Positions 8,200 through 14,757 of a stretch of DNA of 64,000 nt are shown in pieces (positions within the stretch are counted from its first letter, which is position 1; each line of letters begins with the position of its first letter). Under the pieces are notes generated by a model that was given only the letters and a program-made list of their open reading frames with translations, searched no databases and had not been told where the DNA came from. The position numbers and the translations under genes are program-made. This DNA comes from Nocardioides limicola (GTDB taxonomy: Bacteria; Actinomycetota; Actinomycetes; Propionibacteriales; Nocardioidaceae), in NCBI RefSeq assembly GCF_016827675.1, contig NZ_JAERJA010000005.1, positions 146,957-210,956 on the forward strand, read 5' to 3'.

Positions 8200-9084
8200 T
8201 CAGAGATGCTCGAGCCGGGCCTGGCGCGGGACGTTGCCGAGCTTGCCGGAGTGGAAATCGCGGAACGCCTGCTCGATCTCAGCGCGCGTGTTCATGACGA
8301 ACGGCCCGCCCATCGAGACCGGCTCGCGGATCGGCTCGCCGCTGTAGATCATCACCACGCTCGGCCGGTCGCTATCGCCGGTGGCCAGCGCCATCGCCGA
8401 GATGTGAGCGCCTGGCACCGGGTCGGACCAGGCGATCTGGCCAGCGCTGACGGCGCGACCCCCGACGGTGACCTGGCCCGAGAGGACGTAGAAGAAGGCT
8501 CGGTCGCGGCCCGGCAGCAGGTAGTCGTGCCCGCGGTTCGGCTCCAGAGTGAGCAGCGATCCAGAGATCGGCCAGTTGACCTGCGCAGCACCGGAGGTGC
8601 CCTCGACGTCTCCTGCCACCAGGTCGATGCGGACGCCGTCGCGTTCGATGACCGGCCGACTGCCTGCGGGCAGGTCCTGGTAGCGGGTGTCGACCATCTT
8701 CATCTCACCCGGCAGATTGACCCACAGTTGCAGGGTGTGGGCCCGCTCATTGCGGAAGGCCAGCTCGCGATGGATGATCCCACGCCCGGCAGTCATCCAC
8801 TGGACATCGCCCGTGGTCAGTGCCCCAGCATTGCCCAGATTGTCACCGTGCTCGAGGACCCCGTCCAGGACGAGAGTGACGGTCTCGAAGCCGCGATGCG
8901 GGTGCCACTCGAATCCGGGCGAGGAGAACCAGTCCTCGCTGAGCAGCAGGAACGGGTCGGTCGCGGTCGGGTTCAGCGGGGTGATCACGACGTTGCGATC
9001 GTCGACCTGAGCGTCGCCACCTAGGTGGGTCGCGTTCTCGACGCGGGCCAGGATGCGCCGCGTGGGGCTATCCTCTGCTGCCAT
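8200..9084 (-). CDS. Pirin family bicupin protein
   Basis: A 294-residue two-cupin protein. The N-terminal cupin holds the pirin metal ligands: His61 and His63 in HPHRGFET, and His105 with Glu107 in GIIHRELAF. A C-terminal pirin domain follows. Bacterial pirins act as metal-dependent quercetinase-like oxygenases or redox-responsive binding proteins. It starts 54 bases after the DoxX stop on the same strand, so the two are likely co-transcribed under the divergent MarR regulator, forming a small redox or quinone stress module (inference). Confidence 0.88.
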   Translation of the reverse strand: MAAEDSPTRRILARVENATHLGGDAQVDDRNVVITPLNPTATDPFLLLSEDWFSSPGFEWHPHRGFETVTLVLDGVLEHGDNLGNAGALTTGDVQWMTAGRGIIHRELAFRNERAHTLQLWVNLPGEMKMVDTRYQDLPAGSRPVIERDGVRIDLVAGDVEGTSGAAQVNWPISGSLLTLEPNRGHDYLLPGRDRAFFYVLSGQVTVGGRAVSAGQIAWSDPVPGAHISAMALATGDSDRPSVVMIYSGEPIREPVSMGGPFVMNTRAEIEQAFRDFHSGKLGNVPRQARLEHL

Positions 9085-9138
9085 GGTTGTTCGCCTCTGG
9101 GCGAGATGGGGTGGGTGAGGGGTCGGCAGCGACAGGAC

Positions 9139-9507
9139 TCAACCCCAGATCGCGACGGCCTGGACCGTGACGAACCCGCCGGCGACCGCCAGCGCGATGA
9201 GAGCAGGCACCGTCGCCTTGACCCCGTCACGGAATCGCACGTGGAAGCCGACGGCGCCGAGCATCAGGGCGACCACGGCTATGCCGGCGGCCAACCCGAG
9301 ACCGTTGACCCAGATGCCGACGACGATCCCGATCGCCGCTGCGACTTCGGCGAAACCGATGAGTCGGTAGCGACTCCAGGCAATCGAGAAGTGGTCGGCG
9401 GACTCACGCATCGCAGGTTGACCGCTGACCTTGCTGATGCCTGCACCGAGGAGCAGGAGAGCGATCAAGGCACCGAGCACCAGGAGCAGGATCTGAACAG
9501 TGGACAT
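9139..9507 (-). CDS. DoxX family membrane protein
   Basis: A 122-residue integral membrane protein with about four hydrophobic helices (near 5-25, 48-68, 70-90 and 100-120) and the short polar loop after helix one that is typical of DoxX-like proteins. Members associate with redox or thiol-stress systems; no reaction is firmly assigned. It is the promoter-proximal gene of the doxX-pirin pair and lies back to back with a MarR gene. A consensus promoter and an inverted repeat sit in the 89-base gap, which supports direct MarR control. Confidence 0.8.
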   Translation of the reverse strand: MSTVQILLLVLGALIALLLLGAGISKVSGQPAMRESADHFSIAWSRYRLIGFAEVAAAIGIVVGIWVNGLGLAAGIAVVALMLGAVGFHVRFRDGVKATVPALIALAVAGGFVTVQAVAIWG

Positions 9508-9527
9508 GGAGGCTCTCCTCGCTTGAG

Positions 9528-9571
9528 TTGATGTGTCACCTCAAGCGTACCCGATCAGGGTGACATGTCAA
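9528..9571 (-). promoter_or_regulatory. doxX promoter overlapped by a MarR-type inverted repeat
   Basis: On the minus strand TTGACA (9566-9571) and TACGCT (9544-9549) are spaced by 16 bases. The arms TTGATGTGTCACC (9528-9540) and GGTGACATGTCAA (9559-9571) form an inverted repeat with 11 of 13 matches, and the second arm covers the -35 box. A repressor bound here would block doxX and probably marR as well. Confidence 0.6.
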
Positions 9572-9596
9572 CTCACCCATTGGTAAGGTCGCCCGC

Positions 9597-10061
9597 ATGA
9601 CACGGAGCGCAGAACGGCTGAGCGAGTCCGAGATGATTGCCTGGCGGACCTTCATGGAGATGCAGGAGGTGCTGCGAGGTCGGATGGAGCAGCAACTGCA
9701 GGCCGACAGTGGTCTGTCGAGCACGGACTACACCGTGCTGGTAGCGCTCTCCGAGGAGCCCACCGGCCAACTGCGGGCGGTGAACCTCGCCCAGCGGTTG
9801 CAGTGGGAGAAGAGCCGGCTTCATCATCACCTGACCCGGATGTGCCAGCGTGGCCTGGTCGAGCGCCGCAGTGGCGAAGGGCGCAGCTCTCTGGGCGCCA
9901 TCACCCCCGAGGGTCTCGCAGCTCTCCAACTGGCCGTCCCCGCGCACACCCGCGAAGTGCGGCGGATGGTGTTCGACCGACTCAGTGAGCAACAGGTCCA
10001 GCAACTCACTGACATTTCGCGCGCCATCCTCGACGGCTTCGACCGCGACCTCCCCAGCTGA
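9597..10061 (+). CDS. MarR-family transcriptional regulator
   Basis: A 154-residue winged-helix protein. The DNA-binding core (about 60-110) contains VNLAQRLQWEKSRLHHHLTRM as recognition helix region and a wing with RRSGEGRSSLGAITPEG; helical dimerisation segments flank it. No cysteine is placed for thiol sensing of the OhrR type. MarR proteins commonly repress a divergent neighbour until a phenolic or oxidant releases them. Here the neighbour is doxX-pirin, and an inverted repeat overlaps that promoter. Confidence 0.87.
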   Translation: MTRSAERLSESEMIAWRTFMEMQEVLRGRMEQQLQADSGLSSTDYTVLVALSEEPTGQLRAVNLAQRLQWEKSRLHHHLTRMCQRGLVERRSGEGRSSLGAITPEGLAALQLAVPAHTREVRRMVFDRLSEQQVQQLTDISRAILDGFDRDLPS

Positions 10062-10110
10062 GCGGGCATCGAGCGGATCGCGCGGCATCCAGGCGGGATA
10101 CTGAGGCGGG

Positions 10111-10306
10111 CAACTGCTCGGGCGCCACGTCAAGGAAGGCGGCGAGCGTCTGCAGTTCAGCGACGTTGAAGGGCGCGTGGCCTGGAGCCGGCGACTCATG
10201 GCGCCCTGCGAATCTGCTCATGACAACCGACCTACACGCCGAGTCGCGGGCGGAAGCCGTCGCGCGGCGCATTCGCGGGCTCATGGGCGAGCAGCGTGTC
10301 AGCGGC
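10111..10306. pseudogene. Scrambled remnants of an XRE-family regulator (two fragments in opposite orientation)
   Basis: This lies in the 315-base stretch without an intact gene, 10062-10376. On the + strand 10220-10306 reads MTTDLHAESRAEAVARRIRG..GEQRVSG, a typical XRE regulator N-terminus, then loses similarity. On the minus strand 10182-10111 reads GHAPFNVAELQTLAAFLDVA, the usual C-terminal half of such proteins. The halves point away from each other, which suggests a deletion or inversion of one gene. The fragments are short, so this is tentative. Confidence 0.4.
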
Positions 10307-10376
10307 CCGGCAGGTTGCGGGGGAGGCTCCGATGTCCGTGGTCTTCGGTTCCTGTTCCCAGTCTCCGGTACCAACG

Positions 10377-10425
10377 TTGCGCGCCAGTAGGGATTCGAAC
10401 CCAAACCTTCTGATCCGTAGTCAGC
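10377..10425 (-). repeat. Partial tRNA-Arg copy (3' half), candidate attachment-site scar
   Basis: 49 bases match 12132-12181, the 3' half of the intact tRNA-Arg gene plus four flanking bases, with one substitution and one 1-base deletion. It covers the anticodon-loop side through the T arm to the 3' acceptor strand but has no 5' half, so it cannot fold as a tRNA. This is the arrangement left when an element integrates into a tRNA 3' end. Confidence 0.8.
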
Positions 10426-10469
10426 GGGCATGGGCCCCGGCCGATTGAGAAACCGGGCCTGTCGCTCGC

Positions 10470-11729
10470 TCAGCCGGTCCGCTTCTTCACCCACTGCGCG
10501 GTGGTGTCGACGAGGCGTGCGACGGTGGGACTGTCGTAGCGAGCGACGTCCCCGCTCGCGGCCGCCTCGGCGATGGCGGCGGGCAACCCTGCCGCTTGCC
10601 GTTCGATCTCGGCACGGAGCCAGTCGGCGTCCACGTGCAGGGCCGACCCGGCACGGGCCCAGGTGCGGAGGTTGATGGCGGTCGCCCGGAAGGCGCCTTC
10701 GACGCTCATTGACAACTCGGTGCCGGTGCCGTCGGCGTACGCGAGGTGACTGTTGAGGTCGTACAGCGGTGCGAGGCGAGCAGTGTCGCCGGACAGGAGC
10801 AGCGAGTAGTTGCGAGCGTGGGCGTCGGTGCCGCAGGTGAGCCAGTTGAACACCAGTGCCTGCGCGAACCGCTGGTTGTCGACGTCGGGGTCGCTGCTGA
10901 CCCGGCGGATGAGGTCGGCGACGCGGGCCGCATTGGGACCACCTTGGGTCTCGTATCTGCGGCCGGGCCACTCCGCGAGCGCCTGGCACATGTCTTCCTG
11001 GTGCACGCGCAGGTACCGCTCGTTGCGGCGTACGCGGTCGTAGCGGGTGACGACGACGGCGCGCTCGTCGGCGAACTCCTCGACGGCAACCCGGGCGGTG
11101 GGCAGACCGAGGGCGGTGGCGGTGCGCATCGTGACGGCTTCGACGAGGTCCTGGTCGTCCCTGCCGGGAATGGCGGGCTTGATGATGTGGGTGGACGGGA
11201 CGGCGCCGGACGGATCGCTCCAGCAGTCGTCGGCGCGGTGCAGCGCGATCTTGGCCTGGGCGCCTGCGAGTGAGAACTTTCCGATGGTGCTGTCGTCGAG
11301 GTTGACGGGCAGGTCGGCCTTGGCGCGGCGCAGCATCTCGGCGACGTCGGAGGCGGCGAGTGGCGCGAGGACGCCGTGGCCGGTGAGGACGTTGTCGAGC
11401 CGGTCGGGGCGCACGAACTGGGCGGCGCCTGCGACGTCCTCGCCGACGTGACGCAGGAGGGCGAACGCGCTGTTGTCATCAGCGATCTTGAAACGGCGAC
11501 GCCACTGACGCAGTGTCTCGGGGCGGTCGGGCAGCAGTCCGTCGAGCCACGGCTCCAGCGCATTGCTCCGGTACCGCTTCCTCCGGTCAGCCATCGACAC
11601 CGACAACGGCGTCGGGACGGTGGTCGAGTAGAGCAGCCGGACGGCCTTCTTGCCGGTGCGCTGGACATCACCGATGACGCGGCCGTTCATGACCACGTGC
11701 AGGAGGTAGTCGTCTTCGGGCTTGGTCAT
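10470..11729 (-). CDS. hipA: HipA-family serine/threonine kinase toxin
   Basis: A 419-residue HipA. Visible motifs are the N-terminal GEDVAGAAQF (96-105), the ATP/regulatory loop SLAGAQAK (153-160), HQED (243-246), catalytic Asp302 in TDAHARNYS, and the Mg-binding YDLNS (323-327). In known systems HipA phosphorylates an aminoacyl-tRNA synthetase (GltX in E. coli) and halts translation. The start overlaps hipB by four bases, as in most hipBA loci. All catalytic residues appear intact, so the toxin is probably active. Its target here is not deducible. Confidence 0.92.
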   Translation of the reverse strand: MTKPEDDYLLHVVMNGRVIGDVQRTGKKAVRLLYSTTVPTPLSVSMADRRKRYRSNALEPWLDGLLPDRPETLRQWRRRFKIADDNSAFALLRHVGEDVAGAAQFVRPDRLDNVLTGHGVLAPLAASDVAEMLRRAKADLPVNLDDSTIGKFSLAGAQAKIALHRADDCWSDPSGAVPSTHIIKPAIPGRDDQDLVEAVTMRTATALGLPTARVAVEEFADERAVVVTRYDRVRRNERYLRVHQEDMCQALAEWPGRRYETQGGPNAARVADLIRRVSSDPDVDNQRFAQALVFNWLTCGTDAHARNYSLLLSGDTARLAPLYDLNSHLAYADGTGTELSMSVEGAFRATAINLRTWARAGSALHVDADWLRAEIERQAAGLPAAIAEAAASGDVARYDSPTVARLVDTTAQWVKKRTG

Positions 11730-12022
11730 GAAAGGTCATCCAGGAGTTCGTCCAGGTCGACGAGGTCGCCGTCAGCGGTGTCGGCAGCAGCCTGGTCGGC
11801 GGCGCTGGCGGTGAGGCTGACGCTGACGCCGAGGGCGGCGGCGACGCGCATGACCATGTCGAGGGGGGCGGTTGGCTTGTCGCCCATCTCGAAAGCATTG
11901 AGCCACTGGCGGCCCACGCCCGCGATGTTCGCGAGGGCAGATTGCGTGATGGCCTCGGCAACGCGGACATTGCGCAGCGCAGGGCCGAGATCGCTAGCCC
12001 GCTCCACCCGTACTGTCGTCAT
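11726..12022 (-). CDS. hipB: HipB-like XRE antitoxin
   Basis: A 98-residue protein with an XRE helix-turn-helix (about 16-66; TQSALANIAGVGRQWLNAFE is the HTH core) and an acidic tail ending DLDELLDDLS. HipB binds HipA and represses its own operon. The ATG at 12022 is chosen because it lies inside a perfect inverted repeat (12014-12031), a likely operator; a longer frame would run into the tRNA. The stop overlaps the hipA start by four bases. Confidence 0.88.
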   Translation of the reverse strand: MTTVRVERASDLGPALRNVRVAEAITQSALANIAGVGRQWLNAFEMGDKPTAPLDMVMRVAAALGVSVSLTASAADQAAADTADGDLVDLDELLDDLS

Positions 12023-12031
12023 ACGACGACA
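12014..12031. promoter_or_regulatory. Candidate HipB operator over the hipB start codon
   Basis: TGTCGTC-atac-GACGACA has perfect 7-bp arms and contains the hipB ATG. A second palindrome, GTCGCCG-tt-CGGCGAC, lies ten bases upstream at 12041-12056. Two spaced palindromes at the hipBA start fit cooperative autorepression; this is an inference. Confidence 0.55.
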
Positions 12032-12087
12032 ATAGCAGGTGTCGCCGTTCGGCGACGTCGCAGTCGCGATGATGTTGTGCCCGAGAA

Positions 12088-12129
12088 CGATCAAGCCGCA
12101 GGTCAGCGGGCTGACCTGCGGCTTGATCG
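12088..12129 (-). terminator. 19-bp perfect hairpin between tRNA-Arg and hipB
   Basis: Two exact 19-base arms (12088-12106 and 12111-12129) with a 4-base loop start just past the tRNA-Arg 3' end. It would terminate tRNA transcription and insulate hipBA, although the downstream T content is low. It also lies next to the presumed right junction of the integrated segment, so a recombination role is possible. Confidence 0.65.
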
Positions 12130-12134
12130 ATTTG

Positions 12135-12207
12135 CGCGCCTGTAGGGATTCGAACCCCAAACCTTCTGATCCGTAGTCAGATGCTCTATCCGTTGAGCTA
12201 CAGGCGC
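12135..12207 (-). tRNA. tRNA-Arg (anticodon ACG)
   Basis: The cloverleaf reads on the minus strand: acceptor GCGCCTG/CAGGCGC, D stem GCTC/GAGC, anticodon stem TCTGA/TCAGA around loop CTACGGA (anticodon ACG) and a T arm with TTCGAAT. CCA is not encoded. Its 3' half is duplicated at 10377-10425. Confidence 0.95.
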
Positions 12208-13254
12208 CCGTCACGAGGACCTGTAGAGAATAGCGGACCCGGCTGCCGCCCTGAAATCGGCCGACCAAGTAGCCTGCCACTCATCGACGCCACAGACGAC
12301 CGCCACCTCCTGGAGACCGCCGCAGCGGGGCTCTTCGAAGCCGCCGTGCTCACCGGCGGACTGGCACCCGACGATCCGCGGATCCTGCCGGGGGGTGAGT
12401 TGCACGCCGCCTTCGGGCTGCTGCAGAGGCTCGAACTGCTGCACACCGAGGAGTCGGGGCGGCACCTGCCGGTCGATCCGGCGATCGTGGCGGCACGGGT
12501 GGTCACCCCGATGAGCCGCCAGGGAGCCGAACTCCTTCAGGAGTCCGCCCGGTGGACCACCGCCTTCCAGCACCTCGGCCAGCTGTGGCGTCGTACGCCG
12601 GGCTATGCGCACGACGCCATCGCCGAGGTGCGCGGCATCGAGGAGATCAACCAGTACATCGGCGGCCTCGTCGCCGAGGCGAGCACCGAACTGCTGACCG
12701 CTCAACCCCAGGCCGGACGGGAGCCCAAGCACCTCAAGGCCGCGGCCAAGCGGGACGGCGAAGCGATCCAGCGCGGGGTGACCATGCGCACCCTCTACCA
12801 GCACGCCGCGCGGCACCACCAGAGCACCGTCGAACACGTGAACACGGTGACCCGGCTCGGCGCTCAGGTGCGCACCCTGGACGAGTTCTTCGACCGGATC
12901 ATCATCATCGACCGACGGATCGCGATCGTCCCGGCCCTGGACCGCAACAACGCGATGGTGGTCCGGGAGCCGTCACTGGTCTCCTACTTCGTCTCCATGT
13001 TCGACCGCAGCTGGGCGCGCGGCCGTCCCTTCCTCGGCGACGACGACCCGACCCGACCCAGCATCGCCGACGAGCAGCGTGAGATGACGATCCGGATGCT
13101 CCGGGCAGGGCATTCGGACTCCACCAGCGCCAAACGCATGGGCGTGAGCGTGCGCACGTACGCCGGCTATGTGGCGGACCTCAAGGCCGAGCACGGCACC
13201 GAGACCCGCTTCCAGCTGGGCTTCGAACTGGGCCGTCGCCGCAGCGACGACTGA
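12181..13254 (+). CDS. LuxR/TrmB-like helix-turn-helix regulator (start uncertain)
   Basis: A multi-domain regulator: an N-terminal TrmB-like region, a phospholipase-D-like middle (TLDEFFDRIIIIDRRIAIVP) and a LuxR-like C-terminal helix-turn-helix (about 302-345, GHSDSTSAKRMGVSVRTYAGYV). Similar architectures occur widely in actinomycetes, often beside small secreted peptides. The only in-frame ATG (12181) lies inside the antisense of tRNA-Arg; the next standard start is GTG at 12346, which would trim the N-domain. A non-canonical start near 12274 is possible. It abuts the convergent small secreted-peptide gene with no spacer. Confidence 0.7.
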   Translation: MLYPLSYRRPSRGPVENSGPGCRPEIGRPSSLPLIDATDDRHLLETAAAGLFEAAVLTGGLAPDDPRILPGGELHAAFGLLQRLELLHTEESGRHLPVDPAIVAARVVTPMSRQGAELLQESARWTTAFQHLGQLWRRTPGYAHDAIAEVRGIEEINQYIGGLVAEASTELLTAQPQAGREPKHLKAAAKRDGEAIQRGVTMRTLYQHAARHHQSTVEHVNTVTRLGAQVRTLDEFFDRIIIIDRRIAIVPALDRNNAMVVREPSLVSYFVSMFDRSWARGRPFLGDDDPTRPSIADEQREMTIRMLRAGHSDSTSAKRMGVSVRTYAGYVADLKAEHGTETRFQLGFELGRRRSDD

Positions 13255-13467
13255 TCAGCTCGTTTTGCCCCAACCGGTGTCGTTGATGCTGAAGTGCGGG
13301 ATGTCTGGTGCGATCAGCTCGAAGCCCTCAGAGTCTGACGCGACCACGAGTGGCGCTTCGACTGAGTCCTCCGGAGCCGACAGTTCGGCACCGTAGGCAG
13401 GGACTCCCAGACCCCACCCCAAGAGCACCGCTGCTACGACCGTGACCATGCGTTGACGAATACTCAT
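13255..13467 (-). CDS. Small secreted protein or peptide precursor, 70 aa
   Basis: Residues 1-27 form a clear signal peptide (basic start MSIRQR, hydrophobic core, cleavage near VPAYGA). About 40 residues remain, acidic first and ending PDIPHFSINDTGWGKTS, without cysteines or repeats. GGAGGA precedes the ATG. The stop codon directly abuts the stop of the LuxR/TrmB-like regulator on the other strand. I do not recognise a family. The size and neighbour make an exported signalling peptide plausible, but nothing in the sequence proves it. Confidence 0.65.
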   Translation of the reverse strand: MSIRQRMVTVVAAVLLGWGLGVPAYGAELSAPEDSVEAPLVVASDSEGFELIAPDIPHFSINDTGWGKTS

Positions 13468-13498
13468 GGGTTCGTCCTCCTTGTACCCCAGAACCCCA

Positions 13499-13530
13499 AG
13501 TGGCCCCCGGAGAAATCTCCGGAGGCCACT
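13499..13530 (-). terminator. Hairpin downstream of tRNA-Ser(GCT)
   Basis: Arms of 15 bases with one mismatch, AGTGGCCTCCGGAGA and TCTCCGGGGGCCACT on the minus strand with a 2-base loop, begin five bases past the tRNA CCA end. It is a likely tRNA terminator; only a weak T-rich segment follows. Confidence 0.6.
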
Positions 13531-13535
13531 CAGTA

Positions 13536-13628
13536 TGGCGGAGGCGGCGGGATTTGAACCCGCGAGAGGGGATTACCCTCAACCCGCTTAGCAGGCGGGC
13601 GCCATAAACCGGACTAGGCGACGCCTCC
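13536..13628 (-). tRNA. tRNA-Ser (anticodon GCT)
   Basis: Minus-strand cloverleaf with acceptor GGAGGCG/CGCCTCC, anticodon loop CTGCTAA (GCT), a long variable arm and T-loop GGTTCAAATCC. CCA is encoded at the 3' end. The 93-base length fits class II tRNA-Ser. Confidence 0.95.
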
Positions 13629-13681
13629 TCGCGCAGGCAAGGCTACAAGCCCGGCCGGTCGGCCGCCCAATCCGCCCCGCG

Positions 13682-14152
13682 TCAGCCGTTCAGACGGCGC
13701 AGTCCGTGGCCGCGCTGCAGGTGCTCCTGGAGCTCGCGGACGAACTTCTCCCGGTTGATGCCGAGCACCTCCACCGGGATGGTGGTGGCCGACCCGTTGC
13801 GGAGCCGGAGCACCACCACGGGCGAGTCGGCCAGGGTCCGGGTCACCGCGTCCTCGACGTCCTTCCAGCGGCCCTGCTTCACGCCCGCGCCACGCACGAA
13901 CCGGACCCGATAGCCGGTGTCGGTGAACCGGACGACGTACGCCTTCCGGGTGAACCAGAACCCCAGGCCGGCCACTGCCAGCACCCCGGCGGCGAAGATC
14001 GCGGGGACCAGGCTCCCGGACAGACCCCACAGGTCGACGAGCACGGTGAGCACGAAGACCAGCACTCCCAGCAGCACGAGCGAGACCCCCAGCATCCGGG
14101 CGGCCAGGGCGGGCGAGAGTCGGTAGTCGGAAACCACCCCCCGATTGAACAT
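13682..14152 (-). CDS. Two-helix membrane protein with PH-like cytoplasmic domain, function unknown
   Basis: From the ATG at 14152 the protein has 156 residues: two hydrophobic segments (about 19-40 and 49-66) and then a soluble beta-rich C-terminal region (VVRFTDTGYRVRFVRGAGVK..). This resembles small PH-domain membrane proteins common in actinomycetes. No catalytic motif is visible. It is divergent from a helical hypothetical gene across about 100 bases, and its 3' end lies about 50 bases from tRNA-Ser(GCT). Confidence 0.7.
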   Translation of the reverse strand: MFNRGVVSDYRLSPALAARMLGVSLVLLGVLVFVLTVLVDLWGLSGSLVPAIFAAGVLAVAGLGFWFTRKAYVVRFTDTGYRVRFVRGAGVKQGRWKDVEDAVTRTLADSPVVVLRLRNGSATTIPVEVLGINREKFVRELQEHLQRGHGLRRLNG

Positions 14153-14250
14153 GACCCGCCGCCAACCTCGCCAATCCGGGGCCGTGATCCCCTTGCCGGA
14201 ACGGTGTGCTGCGCGCCACACTCAGAGACCCAGCAACCAAGGAGGCCGTC

Positions 14251-14631
14251 GTGCCCACGTCAGCCCAGACCCAGACCGCGCTGGCCAGCCTGCGCGCGGC
14301 GCTCGAAGCTCCCCGCACCGACGGCCCTGCCCTGGGCAACTGGCGGTGGACCGTGCGGCGGCGTCTGGCCGAGGTCCGCGACGTGTTGGCCCTGGAGCGG
14401 GCCACCACCAAGGACGGCTGGCTGGCCGCCCGATCAGGGACCGTGCTGCGCGAACGGAACGCGTTGCTGACCCGGGTCGCCGCGATCGCCCACGACGTGC
14501 TCGACAACGCCGATGTGGAGGACGTCCGCACCGAGATCCTGCGGCTGCTCGGCGACATCAACCACCACCTGCAGCGGCTGACCGATCTGGCCTATGACGA
14601 CGTCGAGATCGAGCTCGGTGGGTCGGAGTGA
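14251..14631 (+). CDS. Conserved helical hypothetical protein
   Basis: GTG at 14251 is chosen for the AAGGAGG five bases upstream, giving 126 residues. The predicted protein is almost entirely helical, with Arg/Leu-rich amphipathic segments (WTVRRRLAEVRDVLALERATT and EDVRTEILRLLGDINHHLQR) and an acidic tail. There is no signal peptide or membrane helix. I do not recognise a named family. It lies just before tRNA-Ser(TGA) on the same strand. Confidence 0.72.
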   Translation: MPTSAQTQTALASLRAALEAPRTDGPALGNWRWTVRRRLAEVRDVLALERATTKDGWLAARSGTVLRERNALLTRVAAIAHDVLDNADVEDVRTEILRLLGDINHHLQRLTDLAYDDVEIELGGSE

Positions 14632-14658
14632 ATAGACTCCTCCCGGGCACATGCCCAA

Positions 14659-14746
14659 GGAGGGGTGCCGGAGTGGCCTATCGGAACCGCCTTGAAAGCG
14701 GTCGTAGGGAGACCTACCGCGGGTTCGAATCCCGCCCCCTCTGCCA
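14659..14746 (+). tRNA. tRNA-Ser (anticodon TGA)
   Basis: Class II cloverleaf of 88 bases starting GGAGGGGTGCC. The anticodon stem ACCGC/GCGGT encloses CTTGAAA (TGA); a long variable arm, T arm GGGTTCGAATCCC and encoded CCA follow. Confidence 0.95.
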
Positions 14747-14757
14747 GTAGGACCCGC

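Larger units (their letters stand above)
10377..12207. mobile_element. Candidate tRNA-Arg-integrated mini-island carrying hipBA
   Basis: An intact tRNA-Arg (5' end at 12207) and a displaced copy of its 3' half (10377-10425) bracket about 1.7 kb containing only hipA, hipB and a strong hairpin. The orientation is as expected for site-specific integration at a tRNA 3' end. No integrase or transposase is present, so the element would be a remnant or would depend on a recombinase elsewhere. Scrambled XRE fragments lie just outside the left repeat. Confidence 0.55.

Noticed and set aside
10377..10425. A second functional tRNA-Arg
   Set aside because: Only the 3' half is present, with a deletion in the T arm; no acceptor 5' strand or D arm exists.
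10006..10989. 327-residue minus strand open frame
   Set aside because: It overlaps the hipA C-terminus in another frame, contains the tRNA fragment and has an Arg-rich shadow composition. Only the short 10111-10182 part resembles a real regulator, as a remnant.
13499..13530. Attenuator for the small secreted peptide
   Set aside because: The hairpin lies directly past the tRNA-Ser(GCT) 3' end and is explained as its terminator; no leader peptide or alternative pairing is visible.
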